This document shows, one piece after another, positions 6,823-16,325 of a stretch of DNA of 64,000 nt. Source of the stretch: an uncultured Massilia sp. (GTDB lineage Bacteria > Pseudomonadota > Gammaproteobacteria > Burkholderiales > Burkholderiaceae_D); assembly GCF_913773735.1 (NCBI RefSeq), contig NZ_CAJYEB010000009.1, positions 23,688 through 87,687 of the forward strand, read 5' to 3'. The position numbers and the translations under genes were made by a program. The notes beneath the pieces were generated by a model, which saw nothing but the letters and a program-made list of their open reading frames with translations, was not told the origin of the DNA and did no database searches. Within the stretch, counting starts at the first letter, position 1; every line of letters begins with the position of its first letter.

Positions 6823-9800
6823 CTACGACGGCGCGAACAGCGCGCGCAGGTCGTCCGGCCGGATGGCCTCGGCCAGGCCGCCTTCCGGCGCCAGCAGGGC
6901 GTCGGCCAGCGCGGCCTTGCGGCGCTGCATGTCCTGGATCATCTCTTCCAGCGTGCCTCTCGCGATCAGCTTGTACACGAACACCGGCTGGCCCTGGCCG
7001 ATGCGCCAGGCGCGGTCGGTGGCCTGGTTCTCGGCCGCCGGGTTCCACCACGGGTCGTAGTGGATCACGGTGTCGGCCGCCGTCAGGTTCAGGCCGACGC
7101 CGCCGGCCTTCAGGCTGACCAGGAACACCGGCACCTCACCCTGCTGGAACGCCGCCACGGTCGCGGCGCGGTCTTCGGTGTCGCCGGTCAGCAGGGCATA
7201 GGCGACGCCGCGCGCGCGCAGCGCCTGCTCGACCAGGGCCAGCATGCTGGTGAACTGCGAGAACACCAGCACCTTGCGGCCTTCGCTGAGCAGGGTGTCG
7301 AGCAGTTCGAGCAGGGCGTCCAGCTTGGCCGAGCCGGCCGTGCTGGCGGGCTGGAACAGGCGCGGGTCGCAGCACACCTGGCGCAGCTTGAGCAGCGCGT
7401 CGAGGATCACGATCTGGCTGCGCGCCACGCCCCTGCGGTCGATCTCGTCGCGCACGCGCTCGTCCATCGCCACCCGCACCGATTCGTACAGGTCGCGCTG
7501 GGCCGAGCCGAAGTCGACGTGCAGCACGATTTCCGTCTTGGGCGGCAGCTCGGTGGCCACCTTGTCCTTGGTCCGGCGCAGGAGGAAGGGCTTCAGGCGC
7601 CGCGCCAGCAGGTCCTTGCGCAGCACGTCGCCGTCCTGCTCGATGGGCTTGCGGTAGCGCGCGCGGAAGGTCTTGTCGTCGCCCAGCAGGCCCGGCATCA
7701 GGAAGTTGAATTGCGACCACAGCTCGCCCAGGTGGTTCTGCACCGGCGTGCCGGTCAGGCACAGGCGGTGGCGCGCGTCGAGCAGGCAGGCCGTCTGCGC
7801 CGCCTTGGAGCGGTGGTTCTTGATGTACTGCGCCTCGTCCAGGATCAGCAGGTGGTAGCGGTGGCGGCGCAGCGCGTCCTCGTCGCGGCCCAGCAGCGGA
7901 TACGTCGTGAGCACGAGGTCGGCATCGGCGACCTGGTCGAACGCGTCCTTCCTGTCCTTGCCGTGCAGGAGCAGCACGCGCAGGCCGGGGGCGAAGCGCG
8001 CCGCCTCGGCCTGCCAGTTGCCCATCAGGCTGGTCGGCGCGACCACCAGCGCGGGCGCGTCGAGGCGGCCCGCCTCCTTTTCGGCCAGGACGTGGGCCAG
8101 CGTCTGGATGGTCTTGCCCAGGCCCATGTCGTCGGCCAGGATGCCCCCGAAGCCGTATTCGCGCAGGAACTGCATCCACGCCAGGCCGGTCAGCTGGTAG
8201 GGACGCAGCTGCGCCCGCAGGCCGGCCGGCGCCGCGACCTCGCGCATGCCGCCGAATGCGTGCAGCTTGCGGCCCAGGTCGCGCAGGCGCTCGCCGCCCA
8301 TCCAGCGCAGCTGGGCCGCCTGTTCCAGCTCGGCCAGGCGCGCGGCGTCGAGCCAGGGCAGGCGCAGGGCGGCGCCCAGGCGTTCGGTGAAATACAGCTC
8401 GCCCAGCGTGGCGAGGATCGGCTTGATGCGCTGCGCCGGCAGCACGACGCGCACGCCGGCGGGCAGTTCCACGATGAGGTCGTGGTCGTCCTCCCAGCCC
8501 GCCAGCGCGGCGGCGTCGTAGTCGTGCGGCGCGGAGCGGATCATCTGCACCAGCAGCGGCAGCAGCGCATGACGCTCGCCGTCGACCAGGATGCCCAGTT
8601 CCAGGGCGAACCAGCCGTCGCCGCCCTCGCCTTCCTCGGCCAGCTCGGCGTACCAGTCCTGCGGCGCCAGGATTTCGTAGCGATAGCCGGGGCCGGTATC
8701 CACCTGCCAGCCGGCGGCGACGAGGCGCGGCACCTCCGTGCGCGCAAAGGCCAGCCACCGTTCCGGCGTCGGCAGTTGCAGCAGCCAGGGCATGTCGTCG
8801 AGTGGCGAGCCGGGCGCCGGCAGGGTGAACCCCAGCCCGGCCAGCGTCTCGAAGGCCGCGCGTTCGGCGGCCGGCTGGCGCTCGACCAGTTCGACGTCCT
8901 CGCCGGCGCGGCGCCGCAGCACGGGCGCGTCGACGGCGTCGACGACCAGGCCGTCGTAGGAGAAATTCACCTGCGCATAGTCGTGCCAGCGCCCGCCGCC
9001 GCGCAGCTTTTCCAGTTTGCCGTCCAACAGCAGGCAGGGCACCGGCACGATGTCCGCGCGGCGGCGCGTCTGCAACGCCTGCGGCAGCGGCAGGATGCGG
9101 TCCAGGCCGTTTTCGGCCAGGCGCGCCGCCACCGCCGCGCGCTCGTGCGGCGCCACGTCGGGCGCCTGCAGCGTCATCGCCAGCAAGGCCTCGGGAGGAA
9201 TGGCCGCCAGGTGCGCCGGCAGGGACAGCGCCCCCAGCACCATCGCGTCCTCGCCGCCGTCCAGGTAGCACATCGGCTCGGTCGACAGCAGGTAGTCGAT
9301 CGCTTCGTTGTCCGCGAAGCACCAGGACAGGCCGATGACGTCGGGATCGTCGGCGGACGGGCGCCAGGCGGGGTGCGCCTCGTACTGCGGTCCCGGCACC
9401 ACCTCGTGCAGGCGGGCGTGCTGGAAACGCGCCGTGTCGGCGACGAAATACAGCCGGCCCTGCGCGCACAAGTCCGTCAAGAGGCGGAATCCGAGCGGCC
9501 CGGCCGGCCGCATGTCCCTGAACCTGCCGGCGCGCAGGGCGGCCGTCATGCGCACCAGCGGCTGGTCTTCGCGCGGCACCCACGGCGCCTGCAGCAGTTG
9601 CCCGACGTCGTCCTGGAGCGAGACGCCCACGAGGTCGCCCCGCTTGTCCAGGCGCGCCTTGCACATGTGCAGTTCCAGCTGGTCGCCGGATTCGTCCGGC
9701 ACGAGCACGAAGGCGAGCCGGAACGCGGGCGCGTCCGGCGCGCCCGGCGCGGCCGCGGCGCCGCGCAGGACCTCGTTCAGCAGTGCCACCTGGCGCAGCC

Positions 9801-10149
9801 ACAGCTCGGTGGCGGCGGACAGGCCGTTCGCGGCGCCGGCCTGCGGCCGGGGCGGGGGCGGCACCGGGGCATCCTGCAAGGCGATGGCGGTCAGCAGGAC
9901 CGCGACCACGTGCTTGCAGTTGGCCGCCACGGGACAGCTGCAACGGCCCTCGATGCGCACACCGCCGCGGCCGTCTCGGCGCCGGATCGATTGCTGGTAG
10001 ACGGCGCCGCCGCTGCCGCCGACTTCGGCGAGCAGCTTGTCGCCCTGCACGCGCAGGCCGAGCACCTTGCCCTTGCGGGCATAGTCCTGGCCGCGGGCGA
10101 ATGTGCCGGCATCGAACTGGCTGCGGATGGCGTCGAGCGTGATGTACAT
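6823..10149 (-). CDS. SWIM zinc-finger SNF2-family helicase
   Basis: This large 1108-residue DNA-dependent ATPase has an N-terminal SWIM zinc finger with the ligands of CSCPVAANCKH (C70, C72, C78, H80). A long middle region (about 100-640) of unknown fold follows, then the two RecA-like helicase lobes: ILADDMGLGKTIQT (Walker A, about residue 675), LLILDEAQYIKN (Walker B, with DEAQ in place of the more usual DEAH, about 770), LTGTPVQNHLGELWS, and the C-terminal lobe ending VYKLIARGTLEEMI. Such proteins are widespread in Proteobacteria and are thought to remodel nucleoprotein complexes; their exact job is unknown. The gene is alone on its strand. Confidence 0.93.
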   Translation of the reverse strand: MYITLDAIRSQFDAGTFARGQDYARKGKVLGLRVQGDKLLAEVGGSGGAVYQQSIRRRDGRGGVRIEGRCSCPVAANCKHVVAVLLTAIALQDAPVPPPPRPQAGAANGLSAATELWLRQVALLNEVLRGAAAAPGAPDAPAFRLAFVLVPDESGDQLELHMCKARLDKRGDLVGVSLQDDVGQLLQAPWVPREDQPLVRMTAALRAGRFRDMRPAGPLGFRLLTDLCAQGRLYFVADTARFQHARLHEVVPGPQYEAHPAWRPSADDPDVIGLSWCFADNEAIDYLLSTEPMCYLDGGEDAMVLGALSLPAHLAAIPPEALLAMTLQAPDVAPHERAAVAARLAENGLDRILPLPQALQTRRRADIVPVPCLLLDGKLEKLRGGGRWHDYAQVNFSYDGLVVDAVDAPVLRRRAGEDVELVERQPAAERAAFETLAGLGFTLPAPGSPLDDMPWLLQLPTPERWLAFARTEVPRLVAAGWQVDTGPGYRYEILAPQDWYAELAEEGEGGDGWFALELGILVDGERHALLPLLVQMIRSAPHDYDAAALAGWEDDHDLIVELPAGVRVVLPAQRIKPILATLGELYFTERLGAALRLPWLDAARLAELEQAAQLRWMGGERLRDLGRKLHAFGGMREVAAPAGLRAQLRPYQLTGLAWMQFLREYGFGGILADDMGLGKTIQTLAHVLAEKEAGRLDAPALVVAPTSLMGNWQAEAARFAPGLRVLLLHGKDRKDAFDQVADADLVLTTYPLLGRDEDALRRHRYHLLILDEAQYIKNHRSKAAQTACLLDARHRLCLTGTPVQNHLGELWSQFNFLMPGLLGDDKTFRARYRKPIEQDGDVLRKDLLARRLKPFLLRRTKDKVATELPPKTEIVLHVDFGSAQRDLYESVRVAMDERVRDEIDRRGVARSQIVILDALLKLRQVCCDPRLFQPASTAGSAKLDALLELLDTLLSEGRKVLVFSQFTSMLALVEQALRARGVAYALLTGDTEDRAATVAAFQQGEVPVFLVSLKAGGVGLNLTAADTVIHYDPWWNPAAENQATDRAWRIGQGQPVFVYKLIARGTLEEMIQDMQRRKAALADALLAPEGGLAEAIRPDDLRALFAPS

Positions 10150-10212
10150 GGGCGAACTGGCTGGATTCGTGAACCGTCAGGTGCCATTATCGCCTGCGAC
10201 GCGCGCCTGCGT

Positions 10213-10905
10213 TCAAGCCGGATCATGGTGGTCGTTGCGATGGCCCAGGCCGAGGCCCATGGCCATGCCGCCGCCACCGCCGCCGCCGTCTGCGCCGCCA
10301 CCGCCACCGCCACCACCGCCGCCGCCGCCCTTGGCGCCACCCTCGTTCCGGCGCCCGCCGCCATTGCCCTGCACCCGCGTCGGCCCCTGCAGCGGGATCG
10401 TCGTGCCGGCCGGGACCGGGCCCAGGTCGAGCGCGTCGCGGATGAAGTCGCGCAGCGCGATCACCAGTTCGGCCGTGTGGATCGGGCGCCCGGCCGCCAT
10501 GTCGCTGGCGGCCTGCGCCGCCATCCGGCATTGTTCCTCGGTGCCGAGCAGCAGGATGTCGGCCAGCGCCGCCTCGACGGCGTCGCGGATGCGGCGCGCG
10601 CGGTCCGAGCTCTCCTGCGCCGGCCGGGCGCTCAGATCCTCGGCCGCCTGCTGGCTGTCCGCGCGCACGTCGCGCAGGTGGGTCGGATCGACCGTCAGCT
10701 GGCCGGTGAAGGAACCGCCCAGCGTGCGGTAGGCCGCGATCAGCGTGCGCAGGCGTTCGTTGATCTGGCGGTTCATGCGCTCGCGCCGCTGCTGGATGGT
10801 CTGCATCATCAGCACGCGAATGCCGACGCCGATCAGGGTCACCAGCGCCAGCCCCACCAGCGTGGTCATGATGCCCTGCCAGGAGCTGAAGTCCATGTAG
10901 CGCAT
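10213..10905 (-). CDS. Membrane-anchored hypothetical protein with glycine-rich tail
   Basis: This 230-residue protein has an N-terminal transmembrane helix (about residues 11-33, IMTTLVGLALVTLIGVGIRV) and a helical, charged, probably cytoplasmic region (about 35-165). Its tail from about residue 185 contains uninterrupted runs of glycine and ends in a histidine/aspartate-rich stretch. Its ATG shares one base with the TGA of the upstream solute-binding gene (TGATG), so the two are translationally coupled. No family was recognised. The poly-glycine segment is low complexity, and its length may vary between strains. Confidence 0.75.
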   Translation of the reverse strand: MRYMDFSSWQGIMTTLVGLALVTLIGVGIRVLMMQTIQQRRERMNRQINERLRTLIAAYRTLGGSFTGQLTVDPTHLRDVRADSQQAAEDLSARPAQESSDRARRIRDAVEAALADILLLGTEEQCRMAAQAASDMAAGRPIHTAELVIALRDFIRDALDLGPVPAGTTIPLQGPTRVQGNGGGRRNEGGAKGGGGGGGGGGGGADGGGGGGGMAMGLGLGHRNDHHDPA

Positions 10906-12044
10906 CAGCGCACGACCTTCAATTTCACCTGCTGGCCCTTGCGGTAGGTGTACAGCGTGAGGGCGGCGTCGCGCAGGTCGCCGTTGGCGTCGAAGGCGAT
11001 CGTGCCCGTGACGCCCTGGTATCGGATGGCGGCCAGCGCCGGCAGGAACCTGGCCGGGTCGACCGAATTCGCCTTCTGCATCGCCGTCGCGAACACCATC
11101 ACGGCGTCGTACGCGTACGGCGCATAGGTCTGCAGCGGGATGCCGAAGCGCTGGCGGTAGCGCCGGACGAAGGCGTCCATGCCGGCCTCCTCGGCGCCGG
11201 TCACGCCGCCGGCCACCACGCAGGTGACCTTGTCGTCGCCGAGCGCGTCGCCGGCCAGCTGCGGCAGCTTTTCCGAGCACACGCCGTCGCCGGAGACGAA
11301 TTTCGCCTGGATGCCGAGCGCCTTCATCTGCTTGAGCATCGGGCCCGCCACGGCATCCATGCCGCCGTAGAAGATCACGTCGGGCCTGGTGGCGCGGATC
11401 TGCGTGAGGATGGCGTTGAAGTCGGTCGCCTTGTCGTTGGTGAACTGGCGGCTGACGAGCTGCGCGCCGCCGACGGCCTTGACGCTCCTGGCGAATTCGT
11501 CGGCCAGGCCCTGGCCGAAGGCGGTGCGGTCGTCGATCACCGCGATCTTCTTCGCCTTCAGCTCACGGATCGCGTAGTTCGCCAGCGTGCGCCCGACCAT
11601 GTTGTCGTTGGCGACGACGCGAAACGCCGTCTCGTAGCCCTGGTGGGTGTACAGCGGCGTGGTGGCGGCCGGCGAGATCTGCGGGATGCCGGCGCTGTGG
11701 TAGATCTTCGAGGCCGGCACCGTCGGTCCGGAGTTCAGGTGGCCGACCACGGCCGCGACCCTGGCGTCGACCAGCTTCTGGGCCACCGCGGTGCCCTGCT
11801 TCGGGTCGCTGGCATCGTCCTCGGCCTGCAGCACCCACTTGACCGTCTTGCCGCCGATGGCGATGTGCTTCGCGTTCAGGTCGTCGATCGCCATCCGCGC
11901 GCCGTTCTCGATGTCCTTGCCCTGGTGCGCGCCGGGGCCGGACAGCGGCGAGGCGCTGCCGATGGTCACGACGGACTGGGCGCGCGCGGCCGGCGCGAAC
12001 CCCAGGGCGAGCAGGCAAGACAACGTGGCAGGCAAGAGGCGCAT
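10905..12044 (-). CDS. Branched-chain amino-acid-type ABC transporter substrate-binding protein
   Basis: This 379-residue periplasmic binding protein has a signal peptide (MRLLPATLSCLLALGFAPAARAQ) and a mature start VVTIGSASPLSGPGAHQGKDIENGARMAIDDLN, typical of LivJ/LivK (periplasmic binding protein type 1 fold). Two cysteines about ten residues apart (GDGVCSEKLP, and VTCVVAGG) may form the usual disulfide. No permease or ATPase genes (livHMGF) are nearby. Instead it is coupled to a membrane protein with a glycine-rich tail, so it either serves a transporter encoded elsewhere or acts as a sensor. The ligand is unknown. Confidence 0.93.
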   Translation of the reverse strand: MRLLPATLSCLLALGFAPAARAQSVVTIGSASPLSGPGAHQGKDIENGARMAIDDLNAKHIAIGGKTVKWVLQAEDDASDPKQGTAVAQKLVDARVAAVVGHLNSGPTVPASKIYHSAGIPQISPAATTPLYTHQGYETAFRVVANDNMVGRTLANYAIRELKAKKIAVIDDRTAFGQGLADEFARSVKAVGGAQLVSRQFTNDKATDFNAILTQIRATRPDVIFYGGMDAVAGPMLKQMKALGIQAKFVSGDGVCSEKLPQLAGDALGDDKVTCVVAGGVTGAEEAGMDAFVRRYRQRFGIPLQTYAPYAYDAVMVFATAMQKANSVDPARFLPALAAIRYQGVTGTIAFDANGDLRDAALTLYTYRKGQQVKLKVVR

Positions 12045-12196
12045 GGCATTCCTTTTCGATCCGATGGGCGGATTGTACCGCCGGGCCGCGTCGTGCCGGC
12101 GGACGCATGCGCCTGCCCGACAGCGTATGCCAGCGTACCGACGCGGCGCGCGGACCGTGCCATCGTGGCCCGACGACGACTTCCGAAGACCGAACG

Positions 12197-13459
12197 ATGC
12201 GAGACCAACTGCGCTACCTGTTCAGCCGCCTGCGCGAACGCCTGTGGATCAAGCCGCTGCTGGCCTGCCTGCTGTCGGTGGCGGGCGTGCTGCTGGCGCG
12301 CCTGGCGGACGGGATGATCGTCGATGGCGACGTTCCGGAAGTCACGCAGGAATCCGTCATCGCCCTGCTGAAGATCATCGCCGCCAGCATGCTGGCGATC
12401 GCCACCTTCGCGGTGGCCTCGATGGTATCGGCCTACGCATCGACCGGCCAGGTGGCGACGGCGCGCGCCTTTCCGCTGATCGTCGCCGACGACGTCTCCC
12501 AGAACGCGCTGTCCACCTACATGGGCGCGTTCATCTTCAGCATCGTCGCGCTGAGCGCGGCGATGAACGGCTACTACGGCCGTGCCGGCAGATTCACGCT
12601 GTTCGTGCTGATGATGGTGGTGCTGGTCGTCGTGGTGCTGACCTTCGTGCGCTGGGTGGACCGGATTGCGCGCCTGGGACGGATCGGGGCGATCGTCGCC
12701 AAGGTCGAGCGCGCTGCCGGCGCCGCGCTGGTGCGGCGCCGGCGCGCACCGCACATGGGCGGCGTTGCGCCCGACGGGATGCCGGATGGGGTGCCGTTCC
12801 ACGCGGCGCAGGTCGGCTACGTGCAACGCATCGACGTTGCCGCGCTGCAGCGTGAAGCGGCCAAGCGCGGCGCGCGCATCGCCGTGGCCGCCCTGCCCGG
12901 CACGTTCGTGCACGCCGGCCGGCCACTCGGCAGGATCGTGTTCGCTCCCGGCCGCGACGACACGGAAGGCGCCACGGCGGCCTGTGCCAAGGCGTTCGTG
13001 GTCGGCACGCAACGCCAGTTCGACGACGACCCGCGCTTCGGGATGCTGGTGCTGGCCGAAATCGCCTGTCGCGCGCTGTCGGCCGGCATCAACGACGCCG
13101 GCACGGCCATCGGTGTACTCGGCTCGCTGCAGCGCCTGCTGTTCGAGGCCGAAAGGCAGGAGCCGGACGACAGCGACGCGCGCTGCGACCGCGTGGCCGT
13201 ACCCGCGGTGTCGATGGACACGCTGTTCGACGACGCCTTCACCGCCATCGCGCGCGATGGCGCCGGCACCGTCGAGGTGGGGCTGCGCCTGCAGCGCGTG
13301 CTGGGAGAGCTGGGGCACAATTGCCCCTCGATGCGTGCCGCCGCGCGCCGCCATGCGGCGCTGGCGCTGGCGCGCGCGCAAGCCGCCCTGGATTTCGCGC
13401 CCGACCTCGCGCAGGTGCGGACGCGCCACGCCGGCTACTGGCCGGTCGACGGCCCGTGA
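12197..13459 (+). CDS. DUF2254 membrane protein
   Basis: This 420-residue protein has the DUF2254 layout. N-terminal transmembrane segments lie at about 16-34 (IKPLLACLLSVAGVLLARL), 55-80, 105-125 and 135-155, and a soluble C-terminal half carries the GYVQRIDVAALQ and DPRFGMLVLAEIACRALSAGINDAGTAI motifs that mark the family. The function is unknown. The start at 12197 is chosen because the domain begins MRDQLRYLFSRLRERLWIKP; the open frame runs further upstream without homology. It converges with the BCCT transporter gene, with only 4 bp between stops. Confidence 0.88.
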   Translation: MRDQLRYLFSRLRERLWIKPLLACLLSVAGVLLARLADGMIVDGDVPEVTQESVIALLKIIAASMLAIATFAVASMVSAYASTGQVATARAFPLIVADDVSQNALSTYMGAFIFSIVALSAAMNGYYGRAGRFTLFVLMMVVLVVVVLTFVRWVDRIARLGRIGAIVAKVERAAGAALVRRRRAPHMGGVAPDGMPDGVPFHAAQVGYVQRIDVAALQREAAKRGARIAVAALPGTFVHAGRPLGRIVFAPGRDDTEGATAACAKAFVVGTQRQFDDDPRFGMLVLAEIACRALSAGINDAGTAIGVLGSLQRLLFEAERQEPDDSDARCDRVAVPAVSMDTLFDDAFTAIARDGAGTVEVGLRLQRVLGELGHNCPSMRAAARRHAALALARAQAALDFAPDLAQVRTRHAGYWPVDGP

Positions 13460-13463
13460 ATCC

Positions 13464-14981
13464 TCACTTCGCGGCCATCTCGCGCAGGCGCTTGCGCATC
13501 TCGCGCTCGCGCCGGCTTTCCGCGATCCAGTCTTCGCGCAGGGCGCGCCACAGGGCCACCACCATCAGCACGATCACCAGGGCGAACGGCAGCGCGAACA
13601 GGATCGTCGCCGTCTGCACCGCCTTCAGTCCGCCGGCCAGCAACAGGCTGATCGCGATGCCGGCCACCAGCGTGCCCCAGACCAGCTTGACGCGCGCCGA
13701 CGGGTTGGGATTGCCGCCGGTACTCATCATGCCCAGCACCAGTACGGCGGAATCGCCCGATGTCACGAAAAATACCAGTACCAGCAAGGTGGCGACGACC
13801 GACATCGCCAGCCCGAACGGCATGGCCCCGAACATCGTGAACAATGCCGTCGCCATGTCGGCCTTGACCGCCTCGGCGATCGGCACGTGCTGCCAGATCT
13901 GCATGTACAGTGCGCTGCCGCCGAAGATCGAGAACCACAGGAATGCCGCGATCGACGGCGCCAGCACGGTGCCGACGATGAATTCGCGCACCGTGCGGCC
14001 GCGCGAGACGCGCGCGATGAACAGGCCGACGAACGGCGACCACGAGATCCACCATGCCCAGTAGAAAACCGTCCAGCTGCCGACCCAGGTACTGTCGCGG
14101 AATGGCGTGGCGCGCAGGCTCATGCGCACGAACTCGCTCAGGTAGCTGCCCATGGAATTGCTGAACGTCTCGATGATCGCCACCGTCGGCCCGACCAGGA
14201 ACACGACCAGCGCCAGCAGGGCCGCTACCACCATGTTCAGGTTCGACAGCAGCTTGACGCCCTTGTCGACGCCGCTCACGGCGGAAGCCATGAAGATGGC
14301 GGCCGTGACGACGATGATGCCGACCTGCCACGCCTCGTCGACGGCGACGCCGAACACGGCCTGCAGGCCGCTGTTGATCTGCAATGCGCCCACGCCCAGC
14401 GAGGCGGCGACGCCGAACGCGGTCGCGACCACCGCAAGGCCATTGAACAGGCCGCCCAGCGCGCGCACCGGCCGCCATGGCAGCGTATCGGTCACCGTAC
14501 TGATCAACGCAATGCCGTTGCGCCGGTACTGGAAGAAGGCCATCGCCAGCGCCACCACGCTGTACACGGCCCAGGGATGCAATCCCCAGTGGAAGAACAC
14601 GTAGCGCATCGCGGCATTCGCGGCTTCCGGCGTGTGCGGCGCGATACCGGGCGGCGGCGTGCCGTAGTGCGACAGCGGCTCGGCCACGCCCCAGAACACC
14701 AGGCCGATGCCCATGCCGGCGGCGAACAGCATCGCGAACCAGCTGCCGATCGAGAATTCGGGTTCGTCATCCTCGCCGCCGAGCTTCAGTTCGCCATAGC
14801 GGCTGAAGGCGACGAAGGCGGCGAACAGCACCAGCCCGAGCACTACCCAGAGGTAGAACCAGCCGAAGTTGCGGGTCAACGCGACCAGCGCGCTGTCGAA
14901 GACGGTCGCCATGCTGTCCGGGGCGACGATGCCCCACAGCACGACCAGCAGGATGAAGCCTGCCGAAAGCAACATTTGCAT
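13464..14981 (-). CDS. BCCT-family betaine/carnitine/choline transporter
   Basis: This 505-residue inner-membrane carrier has about twelve transmembrane helices. The family signature is seen in [18 protein letters not shown], in the tryptophan-rich segment [20 protein letters not shown], and in [23 protein letters not shown] sequence. It should import a quaternary ammonium osmolyte by ion symport; the substrate is not predictable. The C-terminal tail is short and basic. The ATG at 14981 is chosen because AAGGAG lies five bases upstream; a GTG at 14987 would overlap that site. No choline-oxidation genes are nearby. Confidence 0.93.
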   Translation of the reverse strand: MQMLLSAGFILLVVLWGIVAPDSMATVFDSALVALTRNFGWFYLWVVLGLVLFAAFVAFSRYGELKLGGEDDEPEFSIGSWFAMLFAAGMGIGLVFWGVAEPLSHYGTPPPGIAPHTPEAANAAMRYVFFHWGLHPWAVYSVVALAMAFFQYRRNGIALISTVTDTLPWRPVRALGGLFNGLAVVATAFGVAASLGVGALQINSGLQAVFGVAVDEAWQVGIIVVTAAIFMASAVSGVDKGVKLLSNLNMVVAALLALVVFLVGPTVAIIETFSNSMGSYLSEFVRMSLRATPFRDSTWVGSWTVFYWAWWISWSPFVGLFIARVSRGRTVREFIVGTVLAPSIAAFLWFSIFGGSALYMQIWQHVPIAEAVKADMATALFTMFGAMPFGLAMSVVATLLVLVFFVTSGDSAVLVLGMMSTGGNPNPSARVKLVWGTLVAGIAISLLLAGGLKAVQTATILFALPFALVIVLMVVALWRALREDWIAESRREREMRKRLREMAAK

Positions 14982-15157
14982 ATACACTCCTTAAAACTGC
15001 ACCGTGCCAGGCGTGGCCGCGCGGCACGGTGGTATTGCGACGGCATGCGGAGGCTGCCTGCGCCGCCATGCTTGGCGGCGCGTCCGGAACGGGCTGCGTT
15101 CGCCCGTCATGCCGTGGTTTGAAGATGGCCTGCCACCGGGAATCCAGGGGACCGACC

Positions 15158-15313
15158 GTGAAGATGCGCAAGAAAGCCGACTTGCCGAGCAAGCCCTGTG
15201 CCCGCTGCGGGCTGCCGTTTCTATGGCGCAAAAAGTGGGAGCGCGACTGGGAGAACGTGAAGTTCTGCTCCGAGCGCTGCCGGCGCGCGGCCAAGGGAGC
15301 CGGCGCCGTGTGA
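15158..15313 (+). CDS. DUF2256 zinc-ribbon-like small protein
   Basis: This 51-residue protein with [20 protein letters not shown] followed by KFCSERCRR is the DUF2256 family: two CxxC/CxxxC-like pairs that probably bind one zinc ion, with a basic tail. The function is unknown. A GTG start at 15158 has AGGGG at the proper distance; the ATG at 15164 is the alternative and would only drop two residues. The gene lies between the divergent BCCT gene and the convergent folE. Confidence 0.85.
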   Translation: MKMRKKADLPSKPCARCGLPFLWRKKWERDWENVKFCSERCRRAAKGAGAV

Positions 15314-15349
15314 TACCGCTGCCGACCTGGCAACGGCGATAATACTTTA

Positions 15350-16090
15350 TTAACGCTTTACCAGCGAGAGGAATTCGCGACGCAGCGCCGCATCCTCGCG
15401 GAACACGCCGCGCATGACGCTGTTGGCCATCGACGCGTCCATGTCCTTCACGCCGCGCCACTGCATGCAGAAGTGGTCCGCTTCCATCAGCAGCGCCAGG
15501 CCGTCCGGCGCCATGATCGCTTCCAGCGCGTCGGCCAGCTGGATCACCGCCTCTTCCTGGATCTGCGGGCGGCTCATGATCCAGTTGGCGATGCGCGCAT
15601 ACTTCGACAGGCCGATCAGCTCCGACTGGGCGTTCGGCACCACGCCGATCCAGACCTTGCCGATGACCGGGCACAGGTGGTGCGAGCAGGCGCTGCGCAC
15701 GGTGATCGGGCCCACCACCATCAGTTCGTCGATGTTCGACACGTTGGGGAATTCCGTCACCGACGGCATCGGCTCGTAGCGGCCGCCGAAGACTTCCTTG
15801 ACGAACATCTTGGCCACGCGGCGGCCGGTGTCACGCGAATTGTGGTCGGCGGCCGTGTCGATGACCAGGCTCGCCAGCACGTCCTGCATCTTGCCCGCCA
15901 CTTCGTCGACCAGCTCGTCGACCTCGCCGGGCGCCATGTGCGCCGAGATATTGTCGTTGGCGAAGAAGCGGGCGCCGCTGGCCTGCAGGCGCGCGCGGAT
16001 GCGGCTTGACACCGGGCGGGCGCCGGACGGTGCGTCCAGCGCGTCGGCAAGCGTGTCCGCCTCGAAAGGAGGAATGAGATCGTTCGGCAT
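15350..16090 (-). CDS. folE: GTP cyclohydrolase I
   Basis: This 246-residue enzyme converts GTP to 7,8-dihydroneopterin triphosphate, the first step of tetrahydrofolate and biopterin synthesis. The zinc and catalytic residues are visible: RSACSHHLCPVIGKVWIG supplies the first Cys and His ligands, and HFCMQWRGVKD the second Cys. The VVGPITVRS and LSKYARI segments are also typical. The N-terminus (about 45 residues) is longer than in E. coli. The start at 16090 is supported by CAGGAA upstream; the open frame extends to 16213 without support. It is monocistronic by position. Confidence 0.95.
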   Translation of the reverse strand: MPNDLIPPFEADTLADALDAPSGARPVSSRIRARLQASGARFFANDNISAHMAPGEVDELVDEVAGKMQDVLASLVIDTAADHNSRDTGRRVAKMFVKEVFGGRYEPMPSVTEFPNVSNIDELMVVGPITVRSACSHHLCPVIGKVWIGVVPNAQSELIGLSKYARIANWIMSRPQIQEEAVIQLADALEAIMAPDGLALLMEADHFCMQWRGVKDMDASMANSVMRGVFREDAALRREFLSLVKR

Positions 16091-16260
16091 GCAATTCCTG
16101 AAATCAATGGGCGGACTAACTCCGCGGGGCGCGAGCGGCGGGCCGGCATCGCGGCGGGGCGCTCCGGCGCCGGTGGCGCGGAACGGCCTGGTACCCGGGT
16201 ACATATCCGGCACCCCGGCGTGGCCGGCGGCGCCCGGACGGCCCGTCAGTGAAGTACCGG

Positions 16261-16288
16261 ATTATAGCCCGGTATTGCAAATCGCAAA
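16261..16288 (-). promoter_or_regulatory. Putative sigma-70 promoter of folE
   Basis: On the minus strand a perfect TATAAT (16266-16261) is preceded by TTTGCG/TTGCGA around 16288-16282 at 15-16 bp. It lies 170 bp upstream of the folE start and downstream of the MerR gene stop. The -10 element is convincing, the -35 weak. Confidence 0.45.
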
Positions 16289-16325
16289 TGGCGGGACGCT
16301 TTTTTCAGTCCGGGACAACCCCGGT

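Noticed and set aside
10270..10340. Poly-glycine run as an assembly or sequencing error
   Set aside because: The run is encoded by mixed glycine codons and the frame stays intact on both sides, so it is a real low-complexity tail, although its length may be unreliable.
7060..10947. A 1295-codon open frame on the plus strand opposite the SNF2 helicase gene
   Set aside because: Its translation is low-complexity and rich in Gln, Arg, His and Ala, typical of the antisense of a GC-rich gene. The minus-strand frame has clear SWIM and helicase motifs.
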